The notes beneath the pieces are model-generated. The model saw only the letters and a list, made by a program, of their open reading frames with translations, made no database searches and was not told where the DNA came from. A program made the position numbers and the translations under genes. From positions 5,926,134 through 5,990,133 of the forward strand of contig PTFA01000011.1 of NCBI GenBank assembly GCA_003342895.1: a DNA stretch of 64,000 nt. Reading direction: 5' to 3'. This DNA comes from Casuarius casuarius (taxonomy: Eukaryota > Chordata > Aves > Casuariiformes > Casuariidae). Positions 12,689 through 24,060 of the stretch are shown one piece after another (positions within the stretch are counted from its first letter, which is position 1; every line of letters begins with the position of its first letter).

Positions 12689-13261
12689 AAACCAGTCTAA
12701 TCCTGGATTTTTGTTCACAAAGGAGCAATCACAGTGCCCTACAAAGAAGTATTTGACAGATTGGACTGACTGGACAGCTTCCATATTCCATGGAGTAAAA
12801 GGTACCATTGATGCTGTTCATTAGCCTATAGCAAGTCAAAGAATAACTCCTTTTCATAAGGTAGCTTTATGGGAGATACTAAGGCTGGTTTAAGTTGTAA
12901 GCTTAATGGTTACCAACTGATATGCTCAGCCCTAAGATGAATTCAGCCACTTCTCAGAACAGGCTGAAGTTTGCGAAAGAACTGAACTTAAAACATCTTC
13001 CCACAATTATGCACAGAACATACAGTTCTAAACTTAGTCTGACTCAGCCGTACTTTAGAGGAGAACACTGAACACCCTGAGTGAGCCCCTTACCTCAGAA
13101 AGGGCAGCGACAATGCAAAGAAGCCTCTTCCTCAAAGAAATGCATGCCTAATTAATCACCTTGAACATTTGTTTTCTTCCATCAAGGACTCTCCTAAATT
13201 AGGCAAAAGTCTAGACCTTTCTCACCACTGAGGCTATGAGGTATTTAAAGGCTGTGGAAAG

Positions 13262-13285
13262 GCTTCAACTGTCTACTGTTGAAGC
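13262..13285. repeat. perfect 8-bp inverted repeat with 8-base loop
   Basis: GCTTCAAC, TGTCTACT, GTTGAAGC. Too short for a microRNA hairpin on its own. Confidence 0.55.
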
Positions 13286-15965
13286 TGGAGCACAAGACAC
13301 CTGATAGAATTCACTCTTGTCATTTATTAAAACTTATTTGATATTATGGTGTAAGTGGCTCACAACTGTTCTCACTCTGTTTCATGTTCAGAGACTTTAT
13401 TGTAATTTATTAAAGAAGATTTATTAAAGAAAACAAACAGAATTCTACCAGCTCAAAACCAGGCTTCATTTTCCTAATGTTTTCCTTGTCAAATGCAGTA
13501 TATTACTCTTTAAGTGTTCTTCTCTAGCATGAAGTATAAAAGTTTGAAATGCTTTAGAAAAATTAAGTAGTCTGTTCTTTTGATCTTATGACCAGAGCTG
13601 CAATCTGTTCCACTTTAGCAGCATTTAGTCCAGTTTTAGGCCACTGATTAAGTTCTCCCTCTGGATTCTGCAAGGGGTAGTTTGGGTCAGCTCAAACTTT
13701 CAGGCTCCCTCTGGATCAGGCTGCTTGCCCTGATGCACAGTCTTTTGTTTTAGGGAATTCTGATGGCTTTAATTAACTGTTCTGACATTGCCAGAAGATT
13801 CTCACTCTTAGTATTTCGCAATTCCATGAAACCAAAACCATGCAGTGGTAATTCAACCTACTGTTTTTTCTCCTAGGTCTTCTCTGTCACTTTGAACAGT
13901 GGCAGACCAGAATACAGCTCAAAACTTTTCTATAGGTAACAGCACTTTAACTAATAAATAGTCAATCTTCAGAGAGATACATTCTTAATCTTCAGACAGA
14001 CAAGTTGCCTGCTTCTCCTATTGCATCCCACGTTTCCTCACTTAGCTGAAGGGAAGTCAAAGTTACAAGACCTATGTCTCCCAAGAATAGTTGGAAGTAG
14101 CTTTAGGATATGAGAGGCTCAAGCCAGTAGTATTTGTTACTACACCATCAAAGATAAAAATTGATTTAAAAGGGAAAGAACACAGAACTAGAACAATTCT
14201 GCTAAGCCACACATGCACAAAAGCCTTGACACTGCAATGAGCTCTATGTAACCAGACCTTGCTTCTCCATAAGGCTCATTTCCTACTGGGGTTGGAAGTG
14301 TCTAGCTGTCCATCTATCTGAAAAATTAGGGCCAAAGCTCTCCAAAGCCAAGACACAGATGCTAATTCCTTCCAACTCCTATATAACATGCACAGTTAGC
14401 AATCATTTCTTTGGCCTTTACNAATAGATCTGGCCAGAAAATGAAGAAAAATGATTTGAATGAAAAAATGAAGAAAATCAGTTTCTGGCACAGATTTTAT
14501 ACACATGAGATCTGGCTTATTTTGATAAAATTAAATTTTAAATACCACCTCTTTCCAAAAATGGCTTGTTTCCTATGGAGGCAACAGACCTAGAGGGGTG
14601 TCCTTGAAAGGACAAGGCATACGGATAGGGGTAAAGATGCCATCTGTACACTACGTGAGACATTGTAAACATCTTCCAGTTTAATTATATATTTTAGTGC
14701 AGAAATCAAAAATAAAGATTACACAGAATATTAAGCCTACTGAAACAGAACAATAACTATTTTTTCTAATCATATCTTTTATATGCCTTGCTTTCTCCAG
14801 AAATGCACACTGCTCTCTTCCCCACCCCCAAAATAACAATATAAAAAAGCTTTACCAGAGACTATAGATTCTATCTGTTTAAAATTCTGACTAAGTGAAC
14901 TTTAGTGCCTTGATCACATTTTGTGCAATGATGCTTGTTGGAGTGAGACTCCCACTTTTGCCTTTCCACAGCAGTTGCANGAACGCAAAAACAATGAACA
15001 GAGTAGTGAACTACAAGAGAAAACAGTGCNGTTAAGGCAGTCAGCCAGAAATGATACATCTTCCTCCTTCTGCCCTTCCTCCAACTGCGCAAAAGTTTGG
15101 TGCTTCAAAGCCCAGGAGTGCTGCAATCATCCTAAAGCTTTCTTAAGGGCTTAAATGGTTTGGTACCTAGCTCACAGCAAGGCCTTACTGAGATTCATGA
15201 ACTCTGTGTGTCCTACCCATCTCTTTGAAGCTTTCATTCTGCAAGGCATGCTATAAAGATACCTTTCACAAAGGAACCTCACTAGGCTCCTCTACAAACT
15301 GTGACAACTGCTGATTTCTTTTCAAATGGTGGTGAGGGCAGTTTGCCCAGCTGTTACAGTCCTCATTGTAAAATGGATACCTAGACCTTGGAGCAGCAAT
15401 GGGAATCCAGACTCTGACCACGCTGGTTGCACAGCCTTAGGGGTGACCATAAAAACCTTTTTTCTCACCTCTGACCCCATGACCCTTGAATTTAGAGAAG
15501 CTGTTTAAGCAGTCATAATCCAGTACTACCTGTAATATCTGCTAAGGCTTGAATCCCGGATCTTCCATCCCATCTGCTAGGATATTGTTACAAAGAGATG
15601 CCAAGTGTGCATTTGTGTCTTGAAAAGTGGCAGCTCTCAGTTAAGTTGTTGACAACAATAATGTANGAGTTTGCCACAGTAGTATTCCATATTGTGAATC
15701 CTGGGGGGAGAAGGCTGTCTCCAATGATGGAAAACTAGACCCCTAGAAACTGTGTACGGACATGTCTCTCCTGGTGATTTTACCCCTTCAAGAACTAAAG
15801 TGTGGGAGATATGAGAACGCAGGGATATTTAATCCTAGTTTTCCTTCATCTGACCTATGCTTTTGTGCCCCCCTCCTTTGAATTAGTGTTAAAAACATTG
15901 AACTGTGAGGTGAAAATAGCAGTTGTGGGACAGATGAAACAAACTTCCCTCTAATGACTTGTCAG

Positions 15966-16250
15966 ATTACACTCTAGTTGCTTTACAGCCTGTAACACTA
16001 GAAGAGTATTATGAATTTGATAAAATCTGTGGTGTAGCATACGGAAAGAGAAAATTCAGATACTATGAAATCCAGAAAATAGACCCATCTATTGCTGCTT
16101 TGTCCTCCTCCCACCACCCTCCCAGAGTTCATGATTCACACAGTCAGCAGCATATTATAAAACCAAACAAGGATAAGAAAGCTAATAGTATCAACCAAGT
16201 AGCCCATGAGTATTTCTCGAATAACAATGAACTATAGTCCTGAATAAAAA
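15966..16250 (+). CDS. candidate 3'-terminal coding exon, protein unknown
   Basis: The segment begins after a convincing acceptor: a pyrimidine-rich stretch, a branch-point-like CTAATGAC and then TTGTCAG ending at 15965. From there one frame stays open for about 90 codons to a TAG at 16235-16237, and AATAAA follows at 16243-16248, so acceptor, frame, stop and poly(A) signal occur in the right order. The predicted peptide starts YTLVALQPVTLEEYYEF, has a basic aromatic stretch GKRKFRYYEIQKIDP, then a Ser/His/Pro-rich low-complexity part, and ends VAHEYFSNNNEL. I see no signal peptide or membrane segment. There is no usable ATG at the head; the frame only opens with TTG, which fits an internal start of an exon rather than a whole gene. 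I do not recognise the protein. It could be a terminal exon, a decayed pseudogene tail (short open fragments lie upstream at about 15.3-15.9 kb), or a chance frame. Confidence 0.28.
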
Positions 16251-16926
16251 CCTTGCTTCATTGGACTAAGTATGTTCTCAGAATCTAGGTCAAAATCTAT
16301 TCACATTGACACACGAGTAATTTTCTAAGGCTGGAAATGTCAATGCCTATCTTGATTTGTAAATCTCCAGGTAAACTTCTATGCATAAATAGATAACAAG
16401 GCCACTGTGTGAACTGCAGAGCTCTCAGCAAACAAGCACCAGCAGTGATATATTTTGGCAGAAGGATGAAAAAGTTTAGCTAATACATTTCAGTTATGCA
16501 TAGCTACCATTTTGACTTGTAGGTGACACTGATATGCATATTGTCTTCAAAGTATTAAATAATAATAAAACATTCATCAATTTAGGACTTCACTGCTTGA
16601 GGGGAGGGAGATCTGTTTATGGTACTTACAAATGTGTATTTACAAACAGGGAGCAAAAAGGGAAAATGCATCACTGTATTCCTGTTTACAGGCCATGAAC
16701 TTGTCTCATCCCCCTGATTGTGTGGGGAGGTGTGTGGGAGTGTCAAAAATAATAGGGAACAGAGGATGACCTTTAGTATTTCCTCCTCTGCTGTTGCTTC
16801 ACCCTTTTACCCCCTGTCCCCCTCGATCTTATGCTAGAGCTTTGGGTTCCAAGAATCTTTGGGGAGCAGTCACTTTATACTGTCTTAATTTTGAGCTCTT
16901 CAAAATAGAACTGTGTTTCTTTATAG

Positions 16927-16992
16927 AAAAGATGCCAAATAGAGACCAAGCAAGGAACCAGCTTGGCACCTGCCAAGACAGCAGAGAAGCAG
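16927..16992 (+). CDS. candidate internal exon, 66 bases
   Basis: Bounded by a very good acceptor (GTGTTTCTTTATAG ending at 16926) and a very good donor (AAGCAG followed by GTAAGATC at 16993). Two of three frames are open throughout. One gives exactly 22 codons (KRCQIETKQG... ending TAEKQ); the other contains an internal ATG (MPNRDQARNQ...). The exon lies about 0.7 kb downstream of the candidate terminal exon ending near 16250, on the same strand, so the two cannot be joined in the obvious order and this one would belong to a different or alternative transcript. The product is not recognised. A non-coding transcript exon is equally possible. Confidence 0.22.
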
Positions 16993-18267
16993 GTAAGATC
17001 AGTCACTACAAACTCTTAGTAGAATATAATCAATGCAACCAGGGGGTGCCTAATTTCACCTCACTTGCTATTTACCTCCATATACAGATAAGGGGAAAAA
17101 AAAAACCCACTGCAAAATGATTAAGTCACTTATTGTATAATAAATACTTTTATAAGCACATGTGCCTATTGGATTGTTTCAGAGAAAGCTTAAGGAAACT
17201 GAAAAGTGTGAGAGTTTACAAATTTTTGAAGTCAATTACTTCCTGCTATATATAGTAATTAAAGACACTTCGACCAAGCAAAAAGAGATAAGTCACTTCT
17301 TTCAGGAAACAGAAAGGAAGAAGAAAGAACATGTTCTCCTGTAGATAGCTAATTCTAGTTTAGGTTACTTATGCATTCAAGAACAGAATTGTCATATATA
17401 GCAAAAATTTTAATTGCTATAGTATTTCCTGCATTTAAATGTATTTCAGTACATTAAAACAATAACTACACACAGAAAAAGTTGTATCCAATAGCTGACT
17501 TTATTGGACATACTTGAAAGGTAATATGATTGTTATAATTGATTTTTCTTTTCCTGTTTTGATGAAAGCAGATTTAGTATTGAATTCTCTAGAAGAACTT
17601 CCTGGTTTTAATAGTTGCACACTTCAATAATTTTAAAGCAAGTATTAAGTCCATTTTATCTAAGATTTTAATAACATATGAAAGACCATCAGAATGATTT
17701 ATGTACACTGTAAATTGTATTCTAGCCAAATCTAGAATGCAAGGTATTTATATTCAATAGCAGGCATGTAATAAAGCTACAATTTGATCTATACATAGAT
17801 CTACCCACTTCACAGACAAAGCCTTATCATAGATCAGCTTTAAAAAAAAAGAAAACTTCCTTTCCTGACATCCCAGGATTAATAAGTGAAGAAAAAACAA
17901 AACAAGAACACATGGAAATAGCCAAAGTCACTATATGCTATATTTCTGTAGAATAAACAGAAAGCTTATGCATTTTTTATTGATTTTATTACACAGCAAA
18001 GTGCTACCTGTCAGCACAGTGTGCCACACATGCTTCAGAGTCTTTCAAAAAATGTGCAAAGTAGGAAGTGGAAATGCCATGCATACCATATTGATGGGAT
18101 CCCAGACTTTACTGGTTCATAAGATAATGTTGGACAAGATTATATGCAGCATCACCATTTGACTCTTTCTCCTGATCCAGCCCCTATCACTTCCAAGTCT
18201 TAAAAGTTCCACTTGGTTACAAACAACACTGGACAGTTTTAAAGGCAACAAATTACCCTTCACTTTT

Positions 18268-18293
18268 GGGGCAGTGGGGGGCGGGGGGGGGGG
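18268..18293 (+). repeat. G-rich quadruplex-type tract
   Basis: Runs of 4, 6 and about 11 G are separated by CAGT and C, which satisfies the four-tract pattern for an intramolecular G-quadruplex on the plus strand. Confidence 0.7.
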
Positions 18294-18369
18294 TATGATG
18301 AGTAGGGAAGTACTCAGTGGGGAAGGCAATCCTGAAGGTGCATCAAAACAAACTGCCTCAGTTTAAAAA

Positions 18370-18418
18370 TTATATATATATATATACACACATGCAGACA
18401 GACACACACACACACACA
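18370..18418. repeat. (TA)n and (CA)n microsatellite
   Basis: About eight TA units are followed by a short CA run, a GCAGACAGA interruption and about eight more CA units. This compound microsatellite is likely length-polymorphic. Confidence 0.85.
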
Positions 18419-19064
18419 AAAGGAATTTCCGAAACAGCTTAAGTGCGTATGGTGCTCAGAATTCCACATGACTACTGCCTTCAGTATAGTAGTTTTATTT
18501 AGTAACTTCACATGTCAATCTAACAGACTTGTCTTATACTGGGCTNCTCCTAAATCAGGAAGTCTGAGAAACACATTTCATTCTCCTACTACTAAGGAGA
18601 AAAAAAAAAAACTGTAAAGAAAGCTGTTTTAAAGAAAAATTAGTTTCTCCACACAAATTAGTGGTTCCAGCTGAGGCCTACAGCCTAAGTGATAGCTGTC
18701 AATTTATGTCCCTACATTATTGTAGATAACTTTAGCTTCTTTAAATTGATGAAACTCATTGTAACCAATTTTCAGCTCCCATCAGTTGTATTTGGAGTCA
18801 CACTAGTATGCTGCTGGGCACTGGAATGAAGNAAATACCCTGAGATATTTCAATAAGTAAAAATATTCATTTAACATAACTGTCAATGATGACTTGACCC
18901 ATTATTCATATCAATAATACTAGGCCTTGGGTTTTATTCACAAATTAATTTTTGAACATTTGTGAGACAATCATTTTGGTAACAATTAAGTGTTACTTAA
19001 AACAAAGCCTAGTATGTCTGTAATTAATGTGCCAACTATTCAGCAGAATAAGCAGGTTAGTGGG

Positions 19065-19330
19065 TTTTTTTTTTTTTTTTTTTTTTTTTTTTGAACTGAG
19101 GTCTGATTTATTCACATACTCCTTTGTCTACTGTGAATGTCAACATCCGAATATAATTCCACAGCATATTCCATTTCCACATGGCACTTTTTTCTGCATT
19201 ATACAAACATTACAAAACCTCAAATACACTTTGAGGGAAGCATCAACAAAAAATATCAACTTACTTATTCATTCAATAGCTTGCTGAGAAAAATGGCCTA
19301 GAAGAATTACCTACCAAATTGCACTCTGAG
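19065..19330 (-). pseudogene. 3' end of a retrocopied transcript (AATAAA plus A28), minus strand
   Basis: Read on the minus strand, AATAAA (plus positions 19107-19112) is followed after 14 bases by an uninterrupted run of 28 A (19065-19092). This is the spacing of a cleaved, polyadenylated mRNA inserted into DNA. The 200-odd bases on the 5' side look like an AT-rich 3' untranslated region with no frame. I found no target-site duplication of the flank AGCAGGTTAGTGGG at the other end, so the 5' limit is unknown and the end given here is arbitrary. The alternative is a real minus-strand poly(A) site that happens to sit beside a genomic A run, or a tailed retroelement. Confidence 0.35.
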
Positions 19331-19344
19331 TGCACAGAGTCTAA

Positions 19345-20125
19345 TCAGGGCTACATCCCTACTGTGCTAAGAGGTGTACAAACACAGGTTTATACCCTGA
19401 ACAGACTATAATCTTATTTAAAAAGAATATACAACAACTGGTCATAAACAAGCAGAGGGAATGAAAAAGGAAGGACAGGTAAAATGCATGGTAAGTACAT
19501 ATGCTTGCATAGACTGATTTGAGTCATCTTCTTGGTAGTCTTTTTTAGTCAGAAGATACAGATAACAAATATGCATCAGTAAATCCCTCAAGGATAACTA
19601 AGTAGCAATTAGCAACTTAAGTTTCTCTTAAAATTGCCAGGGAAATGAGTACAGAGAGGGAGGACAAGAGGAAAGGATCTGCAAGGTTTTGATGAGGTGT
19701 TCACATGTGAAACAAGAGCACAACAAAAAGTACACCTCTGGTAGGGGGCAGAGAGGGGTGTGACATGGTCAAAAGAAAATGCTGTCATAAGTGGCCTCAG
19801 CAGTACTGAATTTCTGATGACATTTGTAAGGAGGCAATCCAGCCAGAAACCGGAGATGAAAGGTGGCCAAAACGAGGCAAAAAGAGGACTTGATTATGAA
19901 CTTAGATGCTTAATAAGAGAAGCAAAGAGACTGCCCCTGCGAAGCAAAAAGAAAATGGGGAGGGATGTGCAGATTGAAACAGATGCTCAAGCATCAGGCC
20001 TTCCCCAAAACTTTACCATTTTGCTAGGCTGTGGAGAAACCTGTACATCAACAAAATCTGAGCTGCAATGGCAAGCAATGTTGCTCACCAAACCTGAACC
20101 CTTGAGGCTTAGTTCTGCCAGCCTA
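19345..20125. mobile_element. possible worn LINE (L3/CR1-like) body
   Basis: CTACTGTGCTAAGAGGTGTA and later words such as GGGGTGTGACATGGTCAAAA resemble conserved patches of ancient amniote CR1/L3-type LINEs. No reverse-transcriptase motif can be read; the 164-codon plus-strand frame at 19760-20254 runs through the T16-G14 tract and shows no domain. Limits are approximate. Confidence 0.15.
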
Positions 20126-20127
20126 TC

Positions 20128-20157
20128 TTTTTTTTTTTTTTTTGGGGGGGGGGGGGG
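20128..20157. repeat. T16-G14 compound homopolymer
   Basis: Sixteen T are followed directly by fourteen G. Such a T-to-G switch is unusual. The G run may form a quadruplex-type stack and will be prone to length error in sequencing. Confidence 0.85.
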
Positions 20158-20854
20158 CGCGGAAGCATGCACCTCCTCATATAAGGGATGTGATATCTAT
20201 TACATTAGGTTACTCAGAGCTATCTTTGTCACTAGACAGGATTTAAGAACTTAGGGGGNAAAATACTTAAAAATACATATATGCTACTAGAAAAAGCATA
20301 AACAAATATAACATTAAAGCCATCATTTAATATTACACTTAAAGATCAAAGATGTACTTAACAGCTCCAGCATTCTACCTAGCTGGTGACTTTGCTAGTT
20401 GGCCCCCATCCCTTCACCCAGCAGCACATCCTGAAGGGTTCTTGGAGCTCTGTCTTTGCAAAGAGGAAGCATGAAAATAGATATTCCAGCTACCCAGAGC
20501 AATCGGTTTCCAGTGACCTGCCCTATTTCAGCATAAGCAGAGAACAGACCCTGCCTGCCTCTTGATCTCAGTGATGGGGCACTGGAACATCACACAGTAA
20601 CACAGGTCACTTCTACTCAGCCCCAACTCCACGCTCAAGTTTATGAGATTGTTAATCAAGCATACTTGATTAGTACATACTCCCAACTTTGAAGAGCCCA
20701 TTTCCTTTATCTACAGGTCCCCCAAAACAGGGATTTTAATTAACATTACATAACTTCACAAATACAACATTGTAAGTTACTTATCAAGGTTGACATTAAC
20801 TCTGCAAGCGCTCTTCAATATTTATAACTTTTAGCTTGCTACAAGCAGCCATAC

Positions 20855-20880
20855 CTAGCTGCACATGCTGTGCATGACAG
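20855..20880 (-). other. possible 26-base microexon, minus strand
   Basis: A very strong acceptor (TTTCTCCTCCCTTGCTAG on the minus strand, AG at 20881-20882) is followed 26 bases later by CAGCTAG/GTATGG. Two of three frames are open. Strong upstream pyrimidine tracts and lengths under 30 bases are typical of neuronal microexons. The evidence is limited to splice words, so confidence is low. Confidence 0.08.
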
Positions 20881-21618
20881 CTAGCAAGGGAGGAGAAAGA
20901 GTTTATCCTCTAGAAAGTGAGGCCTTTTATGTGATAGATGACTATTTTCATTTACAGCTGATCATCTGAAAGTGCATACACATCTGCAGAGTGGGATTAA
21001 TTAAAATAGCTTTGTGCCTATGTTGAACACCTAAGATCTCTGCATACAGTTGTATATATACACTAATTTTAAAAGAAAATCTTAGGCTCATACCTATTGC
21101 ACCTTCTTTATTTTTGCAGTTTAGAAGTAATGCATTGCATGTGCAAGTGACAAGTTTACTCTTACAGGATGTAACAGCTTCCTCTAACAATTGTCCCAAT
21201 CATAATCGCCAGTGCCGAAACATACAGTAATGATGCCTTCGGTTACCTAATCACTCTACAGGAAGATTTTTTTTCTGCTCTCCTGGTGACACCAAAATCC
21301 TTGTCCAATACAGTTAGAAAAGNGTCTACTCTTAAGGACTAGTTCATGCTTTTCATTTTACTGTTATTTAATATAGTAACAATACCAATACTGCAGACCT
21401 ATAACAAACACTCAAGTGACTCAAAGTACATTAGGAACACAGATATAATTACTCTTCAACAGGTTTATTGATTGCAGTAGATAGATTAAATCAATTACCA
21501 AAGGAAGGAGATCCACAGCAGAACAGAAAATAAGATACATGCATCCCAATTCTTTTGCTTTAAATGCTAGCACAAGAAATTTAAATAGTATAAATTGCTT
21601 CAACCCACACATTGATGT

Positions 21619-21652
21619 GTCCTGACTTACCTAAGAAAAAGAAATATGTCTC
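21619..21652 (-). promoter_or_regulatory. recursive-splice-site-like fused acceptor/donor, minus strand
   Basis: The minus strand reads ACATATTTCTTTTTCTTAG directly joined to GTAAGTCAGG, with the junction between plus-strand positions 21631 and 21630. A strong pyrimidine tract, AG and a full GTAAGT with no bases between them is the layout of a ratchet point used for stepwise removal of very long introns. The site is seen directly; its use is inference. It would imply that this part of the window lies in a long minus-strand intron. A 25-base exon ending at the same donor (acceptor AG at about 21656) is an alternative. Confidence 0.22.
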
Positions 21653-21739
21653 AACCTAAGACTTAGCTTTGGCAGTCATTTCTACAACAAAATGGAAACC
21701 CGCTTCATAAATCTTGTAACAGCTGGCAAAGATCAAACC

Positions 21740-21940
21740 CCAGGTACTACAGACTTCAGCTCCTGCAGAACTGTGGTGGGAAGGGAGTTCCATAACCACA
21801 TTGCACAAACTTGGAACTAGAGANAACACCAAATGGTCAATATGGCTTCTACAGAGAGGAAATAAGGACTAAGAAATAAAGAACAAAGTTTGGAAGCAAC
21901 CATCAAGATGGATTAGGAAATAAAGAGTGGAGTGTCTGAG
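21740..21940. mobile_element. possible LINE 3'-region remnant
   Basis: GGGAAGGGAGTTCCATAACC and the following 150 purine-rich bases resemble an 'ggagttccataacct' block in old CR1/L3 elements. Not verifiable by eye. Confidence 0.12.
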
Positions 21941-22200
21941 AGTTTAACATTTTCCTCTTCTTTTTGTGGACAGATATCTGGGGCTCTCTCCAAATAGCTG
22001 GCTACATCTCACTGTTTCTTTGTGTACAGAGGGAANTAGCAGTCTCCAGTAGTGAGAAGTAGAAAGCAAATACAGAGAGTGGGAAAAGAGAGTAAGAACA
22101 GCACAACTTCCACTAGCTTTCACATAGCCTAGTGATTTCCCCAAAACAAAGAATATTTTTGTTTAGAAGCCCTTGATAGATTTATCATTTCCCTTGACTT

Positions 22201-22212
22201 CCCCCCCCCCCC
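22201..22212. repeat. poly(C), 12 bases
   Basis: Uninterrupted C run in AT-rich surroundings. On the minus strand this is G12, able to contribute to quadruplex formation. Confidence 0.8.
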
Positions 22213-24060
22213 AATACATTCAGGTTTTGGCTATCCATAGTATTCTACAGCAACAAGTTTTAAGAGCTTAATTTTGAATAATCTGAAAAAGTACTTCCAT
22301 TTGTTTATCCTTAATTACCAACAAATCCCAGTGCAGCACCTATCTGTCCTTTAAAGTTTAACTCTTACACTATTACTTTATCCTTGTGACTCATTATTTT
22401 ATATTCTTCTACAACATCTTCCTTCAGTCATCTTTTCTTTCTCATCTGCTCCCCAGAAAAGATGATACTTTCCAAGTATTTTTGCCATTCTATAGGTCCT
22501 TTACCAATAAGCATATAATCCATCTAAATCCACAATTTCACTTACCAAGCATTAAACCTCTGTGACATACAGCATAATTACAGGAAATCCCTTAAGATGA
22601 CAACTAACCCAGCCCCCTTAGCCCAACATACACAAAACAACTGTGAAATAAAGCAAATGAACCTCTCTAAGGGGGGCATACACCTTTTATATTGATCACA
22701 CACAAGGCAATCAACCTGAGGGCTTAGTCCTCCCAGGTGCTTTATATCGTACTTAGCTTTGCCAAGCTGTTCCAGCTAATTCCTCCATCACTCAGTACAG
22801 GTATGCCTCATGCAGTGAAGAGGCTGAATTGCTTACAGATATTTTCTATCAGCTTTAGGAGGCCCAGAATTAAAGTTGTAAGGTTGCTGTTTTATTTCCT
22901 TCTTATTCTTCTACCACTTCTTAAGTTTTAGTGAACTAGGCTGCCTGAAAAGGCCAATGATATCACTGGGCAACCTAAATTCTGTATTAGTGAAGATTAG
23001 TTTTAGGATTCTGTCTGGCTGTTTTTGCCAAGCATATTAAGAGTATGTCCACACAGGGAGTTTCTTGACCGGTGTTGGGGGGAAGGAGGAGGGCTACAGC
23101 TCAAGCAATGATCAGCTTGAGAACTAGAACCACTGTGAAGGCTACCTTGAACATCTAACTTGTTTCAGGCTATGCTCAGGGACTGCCTTTCCAAGGTGTC
23201 ACTACCATAAGTTAGCTGACAATCTATTAATTTGAGATAAAAGAAAACCAACCCTCTAGCCCCCAAAATACCTAAAACACAGCAGATGTACTCTTGGGTT
23301 CTCTTCCTATCTAGTGTGTTCAGAATAGGATGGGAACGATCCTAATACGATCCAGAATTCAAAGTGTAGGAAAAAAAAACAGTAAAAATGGCAAAAAGCA
23401 GAAAATCTACAGATGTGATTTGATGATGAAATCACATTAACAGTAACACTGAATGGCAAAATTGGCTTCAAATCAGTAAGCTGCCGTGCAGCTCTGTAAC
23501 TTAGTATTGCCACTNTTAGTAACAGATCACAGGCTTTGTATTAACTCTGCAAGGCCTCAAGACAGGAGCTTGTCAGGTTTTGTCTAGATTTGCTTTAGGC
23601 TTACCTGGAGCTTGTTTTACCTTAACGAGCTGTAACAGCAACTGCCTAATGACCAGATAACTGCTACTTAGCCTGAATTGCCTTAGCTTTGTACAATTAT
23701 GTAGTATAACCGCAGTTGTTATTAGAATTTTGACACAGCTTTGTAACTAATAGATAGTAATTAGAAGTTGTTATTCCGTGTATAATGAGCTACCTATGAT
23801 CCTAAAACAAAAATGCAGCAAAAGTCATGCAGACATGGGGTGATAGCATTGGTCTTCAAAGTAGAGAGAGATGCTATTGGAAGACCCAGAGCTATAAATC
23901 AATGTTCAGTAGTCATTTATTGGTCACTAGAGGATGCAACCTTGGGAGCTGGATTGTAAAAAAAGAGAGCAAAGAACAAGTATCCAACATTTACAAAATA
24001 CACCATCTACGGTAAATTTGGATGTAGCATGGAGTTGCAAACCAAAGAAAAAAGAGCAAG

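Larger units (their letters stand above)
11880..15960. other. AT-rich sequence with decayed-looking open fragments near its end
   Basis: Mostly featureless. A minus-strand acceptor/donor pair near 13090-13130 encloses only about 37 bases. From 15326 to 15950 short plus-strand open fragments (for example 15326-15508, and words such as ENAGIFNPSFPSSDL around 15810-15870) are interrupted by stops and shifts. This could be the broken upstream part of whatever the 15966-16237 frame represents. There are six unresolved bases. Confidence 0.45.
16993..19060. other. AT-rich non-genic sequence
   Basis: Holds the G-rich tract and the TA/CA microsatellite. No supported exon. Confidence 0.6.
20260..24050. 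other. AT-rich sequence with scattered minus-strand splice words
   Basis: Besides the fused site at 21.63 kb and the 26-base candidate at 20.86 kb, a very good minus-strand donor (GCTCCAG/GTAAGCC) at about 23604 follows an acceptor 25 bases upstream. The clustering of good minus-strand sites is suggestive but not conclusive. Confidence 0.45.

Noticed and set aside
13262..13285. microRNA hairpin
   Set aside because: Stem of 8 base pairs is too short, and flanks do not extend the pairing.
19760..20254. 164-codon plus-strand open frame
   Set aside because: Runs through the T16-G14 homopolymer (giving poly-Phe/Gly), no domain, and overlaps a likely decayed LINE.
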